Part shown: one piece after another, positions 1-7,085 of the stretch
Numbering within the stretch: position 1 is the first letter of the stretch
How the letters are laid out: each line of letters opens with the position of its first letter
Assembly (NCBI GenBank): GCA_012030815.1
Contig: JAAUVF010000008.1
Span: 1 to 12,512, forward strand
Reading direction: 5' to 3'
Length of the DNA stretch: 12,512 nt
Source of the DNA: Nanobdellota archaeon
GTDB lineage: Archaea; Thermoproteota; Nitrososphaeria; Nitrososphaerales; Nitrosopumilaceae
The notes under the pieces: model-generated
Databases searched by the model: none
Told to the model about the DNA's origin: nothing
The model's input: the letters and a program-made list of their open reading frames with translations, nothing else
Made by a program: the position numbers and the translations under genes

Positions 1-96
1 TCCCATTTTCATTACGGTTCCTTTACCGTAAGTTTTGTCTAATTTGTCTAACGTTAATTGCAGGGCTTTTAATTTGGCTTCTTTCTCTGAACTCAT
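1..96 (-). CDS. recA: RecA recombinase, bacterial type, N-terminal fragment cut by the window edge
   Basis: The first 32 codons, starting at ATG 96-94, encode MSSEKEAKLKALQLTLDKLD followed by KTYGKGTVMKMG. The segment 'QxxLDKLDKTYGKGTVMKMG' is the N-terminal helix and first strand of bacterial RecA, the ATP-dependent DNA strand-exchange protein of homologous recombination. From memory it is closest to RecA of Bacteroidetes/Flavobacteriia. Archaea normally use RadA, whose N-terminus is different. The Walker motifs lie outside the window. The 82 bases between this start and the frame to its right are very AT-rich and show no clear single promoter. It lies on the same strand as, and downstream of, a truncated archaeal gene, so it could be a transferred gene or a chimeric junction. 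The RecA assignment is fairly strong for so short a piece; its origin is inference. Confidence 0.8.
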   Translation of the reverse strand, partial: MSSEKEAKLKALQLTLDKLDKTYGKGTVMKMG

Positions 97-178
97 AATA
101 ATTGGCTTTAAATTTTGTTATAATTCTTTGTGTAAAATACTTCTTTTTTTAATGTATAATTAAATTATTTTTCCAAAA

Positions 179-364
179 TCACTTTCTTTTATTTTTTGAA
201 ATTATTGTTAGAAATTTTAATAATTCTTCTTCTGACAATGCCATACCTACTTTCATAAACGGTAACGATACTGGAATTGTAAGTAGCGAATCTATATCCA
301 AAATTTTAATTATTTCTACTACTTTTTTCTCTAACCATTCTGTATCGTATTTTTCCTTATTGAT
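179..364 (-). pseudogene. Displaced 3' continuation of the MoxR-associated protein gene
   Basis: This 61-codon frame is open from just after two TGA codons (near 365-370) to a TGA at 181-179. It has no plausible early start codon; the first ATG is about 36 codons in. Its product, from KYDTEWLEKKVVEIIKILD through SEEELLKFLTIISKNKRK, reads as a smooth continuation of the 331-897 protein if one base is added near the A5 run at 350-354 (…VDESI-KEKYDTEW…). The joined product would be about 239 residues. No C-terminal VWA domain or MIDAS DxSxS motif follows, so even the repaired gene looks truncated against CoxE/VWA partners of MoxR as I know them. A small independent gene with an unusual start cannot be excluded. 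Confidence 0.5.
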
Positions 365-897
365 TCATCAACAATTTTCTTTGCAAAATCTGACGCTTTT
401 TTTACTCTTTCAAAATGACTTGATTGCATTTCTCCTTTGATTGTTCCAAACATAAAATATTGATAAAATGCTTCTACAATTCGTGCTTTTCCATAAACTG
501 TATGTAATTGAGGTCTGCCTACTAGCATGTATGCATAATTAAAGATAATTTCTTCATCCATTCCCTTCCAAAGTTTTCTTCCTAACTGTTCTACCCTTAC
601 AGTCTCCATTGTGTTTAGAATAAATCCAAATGCATGATCATTACTGAGAATTTTTTTACAAAATTTTATTCTCATAGATTCATACCATAATGAAGTTCTA
701 AATTGTCTATATCTCTGAAATTCATCTCCAATTCTTTTTTCAATTGGAGTTAGGATTGTCTTATTTTCTTTTAATTTTGTTTTTGTATTGCTTCCATCTG
801 AAAATTCTACTACAATATCTTCTCTTTCTGACCACCTTCTAATCAAAAATGTAGATATCTCAACTAGTGACTCATTTTGTAATTGTAAAGATTGCAT
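331..897 (-). CDS. MoxR-partner protein, probable N-terminal part of a VWA/CoxE-type protein (frame-disrupted)
   Basis: This 188-residue open frame starts at ATG 897-895, directly after the TAG of the upstream MoxR gene, so the two are translationally coupled. The protein is helical, soluble and charged, with no signal peptide or membrane segment. Conspicuous segments are RIGDEFQRYRQFRTSLWYES, VEQLGRKLWKGMDEEIIFNY and YGKARIVEAFYQYFMFGTIK. MoxR ATPases are typically paired with a VWA-domain protein, and I read this as the N-terminal region of such a partner; the VWA domain itself is not present. The last 13 residues or so (after VDES) are probably out of frame, because the natural continuation lies in the frame at 179-364. 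Function is inferred from the pairing: chaperone-like assembly or metal insertion. Confidence 0.6.
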   Translation of the reverse strand: MQSLQLQNESLVEISTFLIRRWSEREDIVVEFSDGSNTKTKLKENKTILTPIEKRIGDEFQRYRQFRTSLWYESMRIKFCKKILSNDHAFGFILNTMETVRVEQLGRKLWKGMDEEIIFNYAYMLVGRPQLHTVYGKARIVEAFYQYFMFGTIKGEMQSSHFERVKKASDFAKKIVDESIRKNTIQNG

Positions 898-1695
898 CTA
901 ATTGCCAAACATTGAGGTAATGATGTCGCTTACTTTTTGATATTCTATATTTCCCCACTGTGTATACACATTACCAAAAACAATTTTTGCTGATTTTTTA
1001 GGAGACATTCCCTCATCAAGTAATTTTCCAAAGGCAATAGTCTCCCTTAGGCTTGGAGAGTAAAATAGTTCTTCAACTGCAGCTGCTTGTCTTAATACAT
1101 TGGCAAGTTTAATTCCTTGAATGATCTCTGAATCATGATTTCCAGAAACATGTTTTTTAATAATCTCTAATTCAATTTCTTCAGATGGGTATTCCAGACT
1201 AATTCTAACTGGAAATCTGCTGAGTAATTGTGGTGGTAATTCTTTGGTTCCACTATGTGTTAGCGGATTGATTGTTGCAACTACAAACCATCCTTCTTTT
1301 GCTTTTACAGTCTCACCTGTAGATTCTTTTAAAACGATCTGTCTTCTATCGTCTAGCGCTTCATCTAATCTGAGAAGTACATCAGCTTCAGCAGAATTTA
1401 TTTCATCTAGATACAACATACTACCATCTTTCATTGATTTAATCAGAAGGCCTTCCTCAAAGCTCACAGTTCCATTCGTTAGAGTTTTTGTTCCAACAAG
1501 ATGGCTTTCGCGTGTTCTGAGGCTGAAATTTATTGATTCCAGTTTCATATTCTTATTTTTTGCAAAATCTCTAACTAGTGATGTCTTTCCTGTCCCTTTT
1601 GGACCAATAATTAATACAAATAATTTTGCTTGAAATGCCTTGTTTAAAATCTCATTTGAATTATTCCAATCTAAATATTCTATTTCTTTTAACAT
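898..1695 (-). CDS. MoxR-family AAA+ ATPase
   Basis: This 265-residue AAA+ ATPase starts at ATG 1695. Visible motifs are Walker A GPKGTGKT (31-38), Walker B LYLDE (94-98), sensor-1 Asn at TINP (143), an arginine finger in LLSRFPVRI (R160) and a sensor-2-like SLRETI (215-220). The helical insertion GTKELPPQLLSRFPV is typical of the MoxR/dynein-related group. MoxR ATPases work with VWA-domain partners in maturation or metal-cofactor insertion of protein complexes. The gene after it, starting on the very next base, is the candidate partner but appears broken. It lies 36 bases downstream of the reductase gene at 1732-3189; that gap is AT-rich (ctttatttg-like) and may hold a weak promoter. The substrate is not evident from the sequence. 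Confidence 0.85.
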   Translation of the reverse strand: MLKEIEYLDWNNSNEILNKAFQAKLFVLIIGPKGTGKTSLVRDFAKNKNMKLESINFSLRTRESHLVGTKTLTNGTVSFEEGLLIKSMKDGSMLYLDEINSAEADVLLRLDEALDDRRQIVLKESTGETVKAKEGWFVVATINPLTHSGTKELPPQLLSRFPVRISLEYPSEEIELEIIKKHVSGNHDSEIIQGIKLANVLRQAAAVEELFYSPSLRETIAFGKLLDEGMSPKKSAKIVFGNVYTQWGNIEYQKVSDIITSMFGN

Positions 1696-1731
1696 CTGAT
1701 ATTTTTTATGATTAAAGTTTACAAATAAAGC

Positions 1732-3189
1732 TTAGTTTTGATATTGAGGTAATTTAGCATTAGATTCATCAAGAATGTTGTGTAGTTTTTTACTCCATTC
1801 ATCAAATCCTTCTGGAGATTCAGGATACTCGTAATAATGTTTTGTTAAAAGTCTATTTTGTTGTGTAGTAAAACGTAAGCCATCAGCTAATTTTTTATTA
1901 AGAGCACCTCTGATCATCATTCCTATTTTTGAAACATTTGAAAAGTCAGGATGCTCTCCTTTTGAAATTGCTTCAACATCAAGATTCCCCAAAAAGTGTT
2001 TCATTCCATAACTAATCTGTTCATTGGTGAGAGTTTGAATTAATTTTCTAAAAATTTCCAATCCTGCTGTTTTGTAACCATATTCATTTATGAACTCTTT
2101 ATTATATTTCCACAATCCTTTTTCGGTAACATCACCTGATTGAATTGCTTCTACTACACATTTTCCAACAATAGTTCCGGCAACCAATGCTGGCCCAATG
2201 CCACCTGCATCAAGTGGTTTTGGCATCCATGCAGAATCCCCAACTAGTACAAATCCATTTGCAACCATGCAATCATTTTGTCTTCTAACTGATACTTGGA
2301 AATTTCCAGTTGCATTATTCTTATCTTGAGCATCTTCTGATAATCTTGCATTTTTTATTGCACGATTTCTTTCAAGATATTGGTTAATCAACATCGACAC
2401 ATTGTCATTTCTTCCTAATCTTTTATTTCGTTTTTCTAAAAGTGTTTTTTCAACTCCTAATCCTATGTTTACTTTATTTTTTCCTTTAGGAAATACCCAG
2501 CCATATCCACCTGGAGCTATATCCTGATCAAGATGAATTATACAATAATTAGGATCAAATTCAGTTAGATCTTCTTCTCCCTGATCAAAATACATAATGT
2601 GTCTTCCTGTTGATTCTACATCTGTACGATCTACTTTTCTTTCCATCTTTGTTGTGTTGGAAATTTGATTTCGAAGCATTGAAGTCATTCCAGTTGCATC
2701 GATTACAACTTTAGATGTCTTTTTGTAAGGTGTTTTTGTTTTGTTGTTTATTCCTTGGACTCCTACCACTTGATTTCCATCATATACTAACCCTGTAAGA
2801 TTAATTTCAAAATCAAAATCTACTCCCATAGCTAAAGTTCTTTGGTTTTGACGTTCTGGCAAAACCTGTCTATTTAACATATACCCAGCACCATCAAATG
2901 GAATTGATGTTTCTCTGTCTGGAGAAAATGCCATTACGCCTTTTACTTTATGTTCAATTTCTGGTTCACTCCAATTAACTTTAATTCTATTTGTCATGTA
3001 ATCCACTGCCTCTTTGCTAACCGCATCTCCGCAAATCCAACCTGACACACTTTTCGACCCAGGCAAATTTGATGGACTTCTATCTATTACTAGAATTTTT
3101 AATCCCTGATTAGAATAATGAGAAACTGATTGGGCAGCGATAGTTCCTGCTAATCCTCCTCCAGCTATTATGACGTCGTAATCTACCAC
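1732..3189 (-). CDS. Geranylgeranyl reductase family FAD-dependent oxidoreductase
   Basis: This 485-residue flavoprotein has the dinucleotide-binding motif GGGLAG at residues 10-15 after a beta strand (DVIIA), the SVSGWICGDA segment typical of archaeal geranylgeranyl reductases, GGYGWVFPKG in the middle, and the second FAD motif VLVGDSAWMPKPLDAGGIGP. Members of the family saturate the isoprenoid double bonds of archaeal membrane lipids (digeranylgeranylglycerophospholipid reductase) or related prenyl chains, using reduced flavin at the membrane surface. At 485 residues it is somewhat longer than many reductases of this type, with extra sequence at the C-terminus. The start is GTG at 3189-3187, supported by a TATA box centred 26 bases upstream, so the mRNA is probably leaderless. 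The exact substrate is not shown by the sequence. Confidence 0.85.
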   Translation of the reverse strand: MVDYDVIIAGGGLAGTIAAQSVSHYSNQGLKILVIDRSPSNLPGSKSVSGWICGDAVSKEAVDYMTNRIKVNWSEPEIEHKVKGVMAFSPDRETSIPFDGAGYMLNRQVLPERQNQRTLAMGVDFDFEINLTGLVYDGNQVVGVQGINNKTKTPYKKTSKVVIDATGMTSMLRNQISNTTKMERKVDRTDVESTGRHIMYFDQGEEDLTEFDPNYCIIHLDQDIAPGGYGWVFPKGKNKVNIGLGVEKTLLEKRNKRLGRNDNVSMLINQYLERNRAIKNARLSEDAQDKNNATGNFQVSVRRQNDCMVANGFVLVGDSAWMPKPLDAGGIGPALVAGTIVGKCVVEAIQSGDVTEKGLWKYNKEFINEYGYKTAGLEIFRKLIQTLTNEQISYGMKHFLGNLDVEAISKGEHPDFSNVSKIGMMIRGALNKKLADGLRFTTQQNRLLTKHYYEYPESPEGFDEWSKKLHNILDESNAKLPQYQN

Positions 3190-3211
3190 AAAAGAACGCG
3201 TCGTTTATCCG

Positions 3212-3219
3212 TATTTAAA
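3212..3219 (-). promoter_or_regulatory. TATA box of the geranylgeranyl reductase gene
   Basis: On the minus strand this reads TTTAAATA, centred 26 bases before the GTG at 3189. That spacing puts transcription start at the start codon and supports GTG over any internal ATG. Confidence 0.6.
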
Positions 3220-3269
3220 ATAATACCATGGTTTTAGGTAAGGCAATTTTGATAATTAATTCAAAAATG

Positions 3270-3337
3270 GGGTCGGTTCGTCGCGGCGTCTTCAAAGCTT
3301 TCGCTCAGACTGGAGCGGCTATTATCTCCTCATTCCC
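3270..3337 (-). ncRNA. Candidate C/D-box guide sRNA
   Basis: This GC-rich element of about 68 bases sits in a 179-base intergenic gap of otherwise very AT-rich DNA. Read on the minus strand it has box C AUGAGGA (3333-3327, six of seven consensus bases), D' CUGA (3308-3305), C' UUGAAGA (3295-3289, five of seven) and a D-like CCGA (3276-3273). Outside the boxes, GGG (3337-3335) pairs with CCC (3272-3270) as the terminal stem of a kink-turn. Between D' and C' is a small AGC-GAAA-GCU hairpin. The C'-D guide is 13 bases, close to the usual 12; the C-D' guide is longer, about 18. A TATA box is centred 27 bases before the 5' end and a T run (CCATTTTTG) follows the 3' end. Such RNAs guide 2'-O-methylation of rRNA or tRNA. 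The imperfect D box lowers confidence. Confidence 0.45.
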
Positions 3338-3360
3338 AAATTGAATTGCCTCTTCATTCC

Positions 3361-3368
3361 TATTTAAT
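3361..3368 (-). promoter_or_regulatory. TATA box of the candidate sRNA
   Basis: On the minus strand this reads ATTAAATA, overlapping the end of the COG1325 gene region. Its centre is 27 bases upstream of the GGG that would begin the sRNA. Confidence 0.4.
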
Positions 3369-3794
3369 CTAGTTGGCAATTTGGAATATGTTGCTGAATA
3401 TTTTGACCGTGTCTTTTTTATTGTAAATGGGTGTGTGAATCTTTACTTTTATTGCATCTCTGTCGCTTAGTATCAGATTTCCTTTGATGAATTCTTGTTT
3501 ATCTAATCTAATGTGAAGTCTAGAATCAATTGTTCTTTCTTCTATCTCCTCAATCAATTTGCTTATTTCAATCTTTGATAATGATTTGATTAATTTACCA
3601 ACAAATTTTTGAGCCTGATTTTTTTCAACTTTCCTATTAAGAATAGTTATTGAATTTTCAAAATGGCCTAGAGTTTCATTGATTATAAAGTTGTCATTTA
3701 GTTCAAATATTTCTTCAAAAGATTTCATGAACTTTGAAATATCTTCTGTTGCATGTATAATCACATCAATTGTAACTTCTAATTTGTTAACCAT
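3369..3794 (-). CDS. COG1325/DUF54 exosome-associated RNA-binding protein
   Basis: This 141-residue protein opens with the strand 'VTIDVIIHATED' and ends with 'SRLHIRLDKQEFIKGNLIL' followed by 'DAIKVKIH', the pattern I associate with archaeal COG1325 (DUF54), a small RNA-binding family predicted to work with the RNA exosome. The HATED and RLDKQ segments are the key identifiers. It is cytoplasmic, with no signal or membrane segment. The start is ATG 3794, 24 bases after the stop of the eS1 gene, so it is probably on the same mRNA. Linkage to ribosomal and exosome genes is a recurring archaeal arrangement and fits a role in RNA handling. Its biochemical activity is not established from sequence alone. 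Confidence 0.7.
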   Translation of the reverse strand: MVNKLEVTIDVIIHATEDISKFMKSFEEIFELNDNFIINETLGHFENSITILNRKVEKNQAQKFVGKLIKSLSKIEISKLIEEIEERTIDSRLHIRLDKQEFIKGNLILSDRDAIKVKIHTPIYNKKDTVKIFSNIFQIAN

Positions 3795-3818
3795 TAACTG
3801 TAATGATGTGATTGTTGA

Positions 3819-4430
3819 TTAAGCTTCAAGTAATGTAATTTCTTTTTCTGCAGTTCTGATAAGTTTAACTTTTTCAAGACCAACATGTCTTACTCTGATA
3901 ACTTTCTTAAATGCAGCCATGATATCTGAATTGATCTTGCTATAACATGTAGCCTGAACAAACTGATCAATTGTCATCTGTGGTACTGTATTGTTAATTA
4001 CATCTCTTGCAATCAATCTTAATGCATGTTTTCTAGATGTGTTAAGTTGTCTATGTGTAAGTGCTAGTATTTTGATTCTGAATACATATCCATCTTTAGT
4101 TTTGATATCTATGGTGAAATTTATCTTGGATGAACCACGTCTGACTAAACTACGCAAAAATTCTTTGGAATACTCATATCTTTTAAAAATTGTAGTAGCT
4201 TTATCTTCTTCTACCTTGTTAATTTGAAAGTAAATCTTGTATTGATGTTGTGATGGATCTCCTTTTAGAATATCATATAGGGTTACTTCTAAAACTCTAC
4301 CTACTGCATTTTCATCATCAGTAACTGGAACATATGCAATTGGAACGTTGTTAAATGAATCTGGGGCGCTAACAGTTACCCATTTCTTTTCACGCCATTT
4401 GTCCTTTACTCGTCCTTTTCTACGTGCCAA
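3819..4430 (-). CDS. rps3ae: Small-subunit ribosomal protein eS1 (S3Ae)
   Basis: This 203-residue basic protein has the archaeal/eukaryotic S3Ae layout: a lysine/arginine-rich start (MARRKGRVKDKWREKKWVTV), the segment VGRVLEVTLYDILKGDPSQH, then KIYFQINKVEEDKATTIFKR, the loop LRSLVRRGSSKINFTIDIKT, and a C-terminal part with IAFKK-like basic residues around AAFKKVIRVRHVGLEKVK. eS1 sits on the platform of the 30S subunit near the mRNA exit. The start is TTG 4430-4428; a TATA box centred 26 bases upstream supports it and suggests a leaderless message. The stop of serS (4471) lies 40 bases upstream, so this gene has its own promoter besides any read-through. The length is normal for the family. 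Confidence 0.93.
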   Translation of the reverse strand: MARRKGRVKDKWREKKWVTVSAPDSFNNVPIAYVPVTDDENAVGRVLEVTLYDILKGDPSQHQYKIYFQINKVEEDKATTIFKRYEYSKEFLRSLVRRGSSKINFTIDIKTKDGYVFRIKILALTHRQLNTSRKHALRLIARDVINNTVPQMTIDQFVQATCYSKINSDIMAAFKKVIRVRHVGLEKVKLIRTAEKEITLLEA

Positions 4431-4451
4431 TTATTATCGACCTTTGAACCC

Positions 4452-4459
4452 AAAATATA
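4452..4459 (-). promoter_or_regulatory. TATA box of the eS1 gene
   Basis: On the minus strand this reads TATATTTT, in the 40-base gap after serS and centred 26 bases before the TTG start. The spacing fits a leaderless transcript. Confidence 0.6.
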
Positions 4460-4470
4460 AGGGTATGTGA

Positions 4471-5145
4471 CTAGATTATGTTTTTCCCCATGTATTTTTG
4501 TAAAACTTTTGGAATTGTAATATGGCCATCTTTAGTTTGAAAATTTTCCATAATTGAAACTAAAACCCGTGATGTGGCAACTAATGTACTGTTTAACGTG
4601 TGAAGATATTGTGTTTCTTCGTTTGTTTTGTCTCTAAATCTGATCTTTAGTCTTCTCGCTTGATAATCTAAGCAATTTGAGCATGAAACAATTTCTCTAT
4701 ACGCATTTTGTCCTGCCATCCATGCCTCTATATCATATGTTTTTGCAGATACTTTTCCCATATCGCCTGATGATAGCAACATTACTTTGTATGGGATCTC
4801 AATATTTTGGTAGAATTCCTCAGCTACTGATAGCATCCTTTCATGTTCTTTCCAAGACTCTTCTGGGCGAGCAAAAACAAACTGCTCAATTTTGTCAAAT
4901 TGATGAACTCTAAAAATCCCTTTCTGATCTCTTCCGTGTGCACCTGCTTCTTTTCTAAAACATGGACTTACTCCGGCATATCTTAGTGGAAGATCTTTAC
5001 CTTCAATTATTTCATCAGAACGCATTGCAGCCATTGCATGCTCTGATGTTCCTATCATGTAGAGATCTTCATTCTCAATTTTGTATATCACTTCTTCAAA
5101 ATCATCAGCTATTATTGCACCTTCCATAGATTGACGATTTATCAT
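4471..5145 (-). CDS. serS: Seryl-tRNA synthetase, C-terminal catalytic part (split by a frameshift)
   Basis: This 224-residue frame carries the class II catalytic core: the serine-binding TSEHAMAAM segment, motif 2 with FRKEAGAHGRDQKGIFRVHQ, the SAKTYDIEAWMAGQNAYREI segment, the CSNCLDYQARRLKIRF loop, and motif 3 around LNSTLVATSRVLVSIMEN. The enzyme charges tRNA-Ser with serine using ATP in the cytoplasm. The apparent ATG at 5145 is internal to the real protein. Adding one A to the A6 run (5171-5176) joins this frame to 5142-5732 through FLAEKNYSLVQPPYMINRQS, giving a normal protein of about 420 residues. Since the enzyme is essential and all motifs are intact, a consensus error is more likely than a pseudogene. 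Confidence 0.9.
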   Translation of the reverse strand: MINRQSMEGAIIADDFEEVIYKIENEDLYMIGTSEHAMAAMRSDEIIEGKDLPLRYAGVSPCFRKEAGAHGRDQKGIFRVHQFDKIEQFVFARPEESWKEHERMLSVAEEFYQNIEIPYKVMLLSSGDMGKVSAKTYDIEAWMAGQNAYREIVSCSNCLDYQARRLKIRFRDKTNEETQYLHTLNSTLVATSRVLVSIMENFQTKDGHITIPKVLQKYMGKNII

Positions 5146-5732
5146 ATATGGTGGTTGGACAAGAGAATAATTTTTTCTGCAAGAAAATCTAATGCATAAT
5201 GAATAAGCGATTGATTTAATCTAACAAGATCGTTTTTTAGATAATAAAACCTTGCACCTGCAACTTTAGCTGCTCTTTCAAGATCAACTAAATCTAAATT
5301 TTCAGAAATGTCGATATGATCATTAATCTTAAAATCCAATTTGGGAATTGTTCCCCATTTTTTAATCTCAATATTAGCAGTTTCATCTTTACCCACAGGT
5401 ACAGACTTGTGAATCAAATTTGGAATAGTTAATGCCAAGTTTGAATATTTTTTTTCTATCTCTAGCTGTGTTGATTCTAATTTTGTTAGTTCTGCTGAAA
5501 TATTTTTCATTTCTGCTAAACTGGGTGAAATATCTTCTCCTGATTTCTTTTTTTGAGAAATTTCTAATGCAACTTGATTTTTCTTTTTTCGCATCTCATC
5601 TGTTTTCAATATGAAGTCTCTTCTTTTTTGATCTGATTCTATTAACTCATCAAAATCAAACTCAACTGCTCTTGCTTTTAGCATATCTCTAATAATCTGT
5701 GGATTGTCTTTGATTATTTTTGGGTCAAGCAT
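5142..5732 (-). CDS. serS: Seryl-tRNA synthetase, N-terminal tRNA-binding part (split by a frameshift)
   Basis: This 196-residue frame holds the N-terminal coiled-coil arm of SerRS (residues about 25-100, rich in Lys/Glu and ending in KKYSNLALTIPNLIHKSVPV), which grips the long variable arm of tRNA-Ser, then the opening of the catalytic domain (DLVDLERAAKVAGARFYYLK and NDLVRLNQSLIHYALDFLAE). After FLAEK the reading goes out of frame (IILLSNHHI) and stops. The correct continuation, NYSLVQPPYMINRQ, lies one base away in the frame at 4471-5145. The start ATG 5732 overlaps the TAA of pcc1 by one base (TAATG), so translation is coupled. The break is at an A6 run. Confidence 0.92.
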   Translation of the reverse strand: MLDPKIIKDNPQIIRDMLKARAVEFDFDELIESDQKRRDFILKTDEMRKKKNQVALEISQKKKSGEDISPSLAEMKNISAELTKLESTQLEIEKKYSNLALTIPNLIHKSVPVGKDETANIEIKKWGTIPKLDFKINDHIDISENLDLVDLERAAKVAGARFYYLKNDLVRLNQSLIHYALDFLAEKIILLSNHHI

Positions 5733-5974
5733 TATTCAATCACCTTTAATGCAAGCTGAACATGCTCTAAAACTTCATCAATAGTGCCTATCAACTTTTT
5801 CATGCTCTCCTTACTCTCAAAATTAAAAACAAGTTTGTTATCAATATTTTCAACGTAAAGACTTAATCCCTCTGGAAAATTTACATTGTCTGGTTCCAAC
5901 GCTTTTTTTACAGTTACTGCCTTCTCTTTTGTAATGTTATTGAGAATTACTTGTACTTGGCATGTTAACGACAT
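5732..5974 (-). CDS. pcc1: KEOPS complex subunit Pcc1
   Basis: This small 80-residue protein of the Pcc1/CTAG type has an alpha/beta layout in which strand VQVILNN and strand NKLVFNFESKESMKKLIGTI are followed by an amphipathic C-terminal helix (DEVLEHVQLALKVIE). Pcc1 is the dimerizing subunit of KEOPS, the cytoplasmic complex with Kae1, Bud32 and Cgi121 that makes the t6A base at position 37 of tRNAs reading ANN codons. The length fits the family. The start ATG at 5974 lies inside the end of the DHH gene (38-base overlap), and its stop overlaps the serS start, so it is tightly embedded in a translation-related operon. Sequence identity in this family is low, so the call rests on length, fold pattern and context. 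Confidence 0.72.
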   Translation of the reverse strand: MSLTCQVQVILNNITKEKAVTVKKALEPDNVNFPEGLSLYVENIDNKLVFNFESKESMKKLIGTIDEVLEHVQLALKVIE

Positions 5975-7085
5975 TTACTTCTAAGTAATCTAGAAATCCA
6001 TCTAATTTGTCTTTAGTTATTTTTGCACCAGCTGCGGCATTGTGCCCTCCACCAACACCATCAAATTTTTCGGCGCCTGTTCTCATTAACTCGCTTAAAT
6101 TAATCTCTGATTTACAACCAAATGATTTTCTTGATGAAAATTTGATAGTATTTTCTTCTCCCCCTGTTCTTAAAATTATAATTTTTCCTGCGTTTTTAGG
6201 TGATCCTGCAATTAATGATGAAATCGTACCTGTCATCATCTCTGGAACAATACCTTCACCATTTACCATAACACATGTTTTACTTTCTGAAATTCTCCAT
6301 CTCTCATTTGTTAGAATGTTCATGTATTCCCTGATCATTTTTCTATAATCTGTAAGAATTGTTTCGCCTTCTCTTAGAATCTTGTTTCTATCACCCATAC
6401 AAACTGCAATTCCAACACCTGATCTGCTGATTCTTCCACATGAATTGAGCATAGTTGAAAACTCTCTTCCATCTCGCAAAAAACTCCTCTTATCTTCTCT
6501 TGGGAATGTATAGGTATATCCAATTAATTCAGACATTATTTCTGTTGCATTCTTTCCTGAAGTAAATTTTGTAATGGTTTCAATGACAAGTCTTTTTTCT
6601 TCATCGTTTAATTCTGCTGGGACTCTCCATCTACCCCCTTCTTTTAGTTGGATTCCAGACGAATTCAAAAGCGAAAGACATGCATCTCTATTCCAAGTTA
6701 GGCCTTCGATAAATGGCTGAGATGTAAATGCCAGAGAATCTGAAATTGGTCTTGTCTCTCTTCCAACTAGTAGTAAATCTAGATCAATATCTACCAGTCC
6801 CTCTTCTTTTGCAGTGTTGGCAATTTCGTAATTTTTTCCAATAAACGATTTTCTTTCCCCCTGATCTTGTCTATCTCCAAGAGCTGAAACTACAGCTATT
6901 GCAGACAAATCAGTATTCTTATCATCTAATGCCATTGCTGCAAGATATGCCATACCTCCAGCACAAATCTCAGTACCACCATCTATTCCATACTTCCAAG
7001 CATTGATGACTCTTTGATTCTCTTGCTCTGTTTCTGATATCTGGTGATGATCTAATACTATCCAATTTTCTCCTAATGTTTTCAT
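5937..7085 (-). CDS. DHH-family phosphoesterase (archaeal RecJ/GAN-like), C-terminal part, frameshifted
   Basis: This 382-residue frame holds most of the protein: the signature VLDHHQ at its start, ALGDRQDQGER (motif IV region), and a C-terminal DHHA1 domain with VGGGHNAAAGA. Such proteins are Mn/Mg-dependent single-strand nucleases or phosphoesterases; in archaea they include GAN, which associates with the GINS-CMG replication helicase, and relatives acting on RNA. The ATG at 7085 is not the true start. The frame joins the 6970-7359 frame just upstream if one base is removed (or two added) in the A4 run at 7079-7082, giving …FANNLDETLGENWIVLDHHQ…. The joined protein is about 473 residues, a normal size. 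Nuclease versus nanoRNase activity cannot be decided here. Confidence 0.82.
   Translation of the reverse strand: MKTLGENWIVLDHHQISETEQENQRVINAWKYGIDGGTEICAGGMAYLAAMALDDKNTDLSAIAVVSALGDRQDQGERKSFIGKNYEIANTAKEEGLVDIDLDLLLVGRETRPISDSLAFTSQPFIEGLTWNRDACLSLLNSSGIQLKEGGRWRVPAELNDEEKRLVIETITKFTSGKNATEIMSELIGYTYTFPREDKRSFLRDGREFSTMLNSCGRISRSGVGIAVCMGDRNKILREGETILTDYRKMIREYMNILTNERWRISESKTCVMVNGEGIVPEMMTGTISSLIAGSPKNAGKIIILRTGGEENTIKFSSRKSFGCKSEINLSELMRTGAEKFDGVGGGHNAAAGAKITKDKLDGFLDYLEVNVVNMPSTSNSQ

Noticed and set aside
12..31. Inverted repeat TTACGGT-N6-ACCGTAA, similar to the palindrome at 9679
   Set aside because: It falls on codons for TYGKGTV of the recA fragment, so it is explained by coding sequence.
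1244..1633. Plus-strand frame of 129 codons
   Set aside because: Antisense shadow of the MoxR gene, which has all AAA+ motifs. The same applies to plus-strand frames inside the eS1, serS, DHH and uS15 genes and the minus-strand frames over 8423-8665, 8709-8909 and 11080-11277.
3265..3340. tRNA gene on the plus strand suggested by GGTTCG
   Set aside because: No acceptor stem, anticodon arm or D arm can be folded around it; the minus-strand C/D-box reading explains more.
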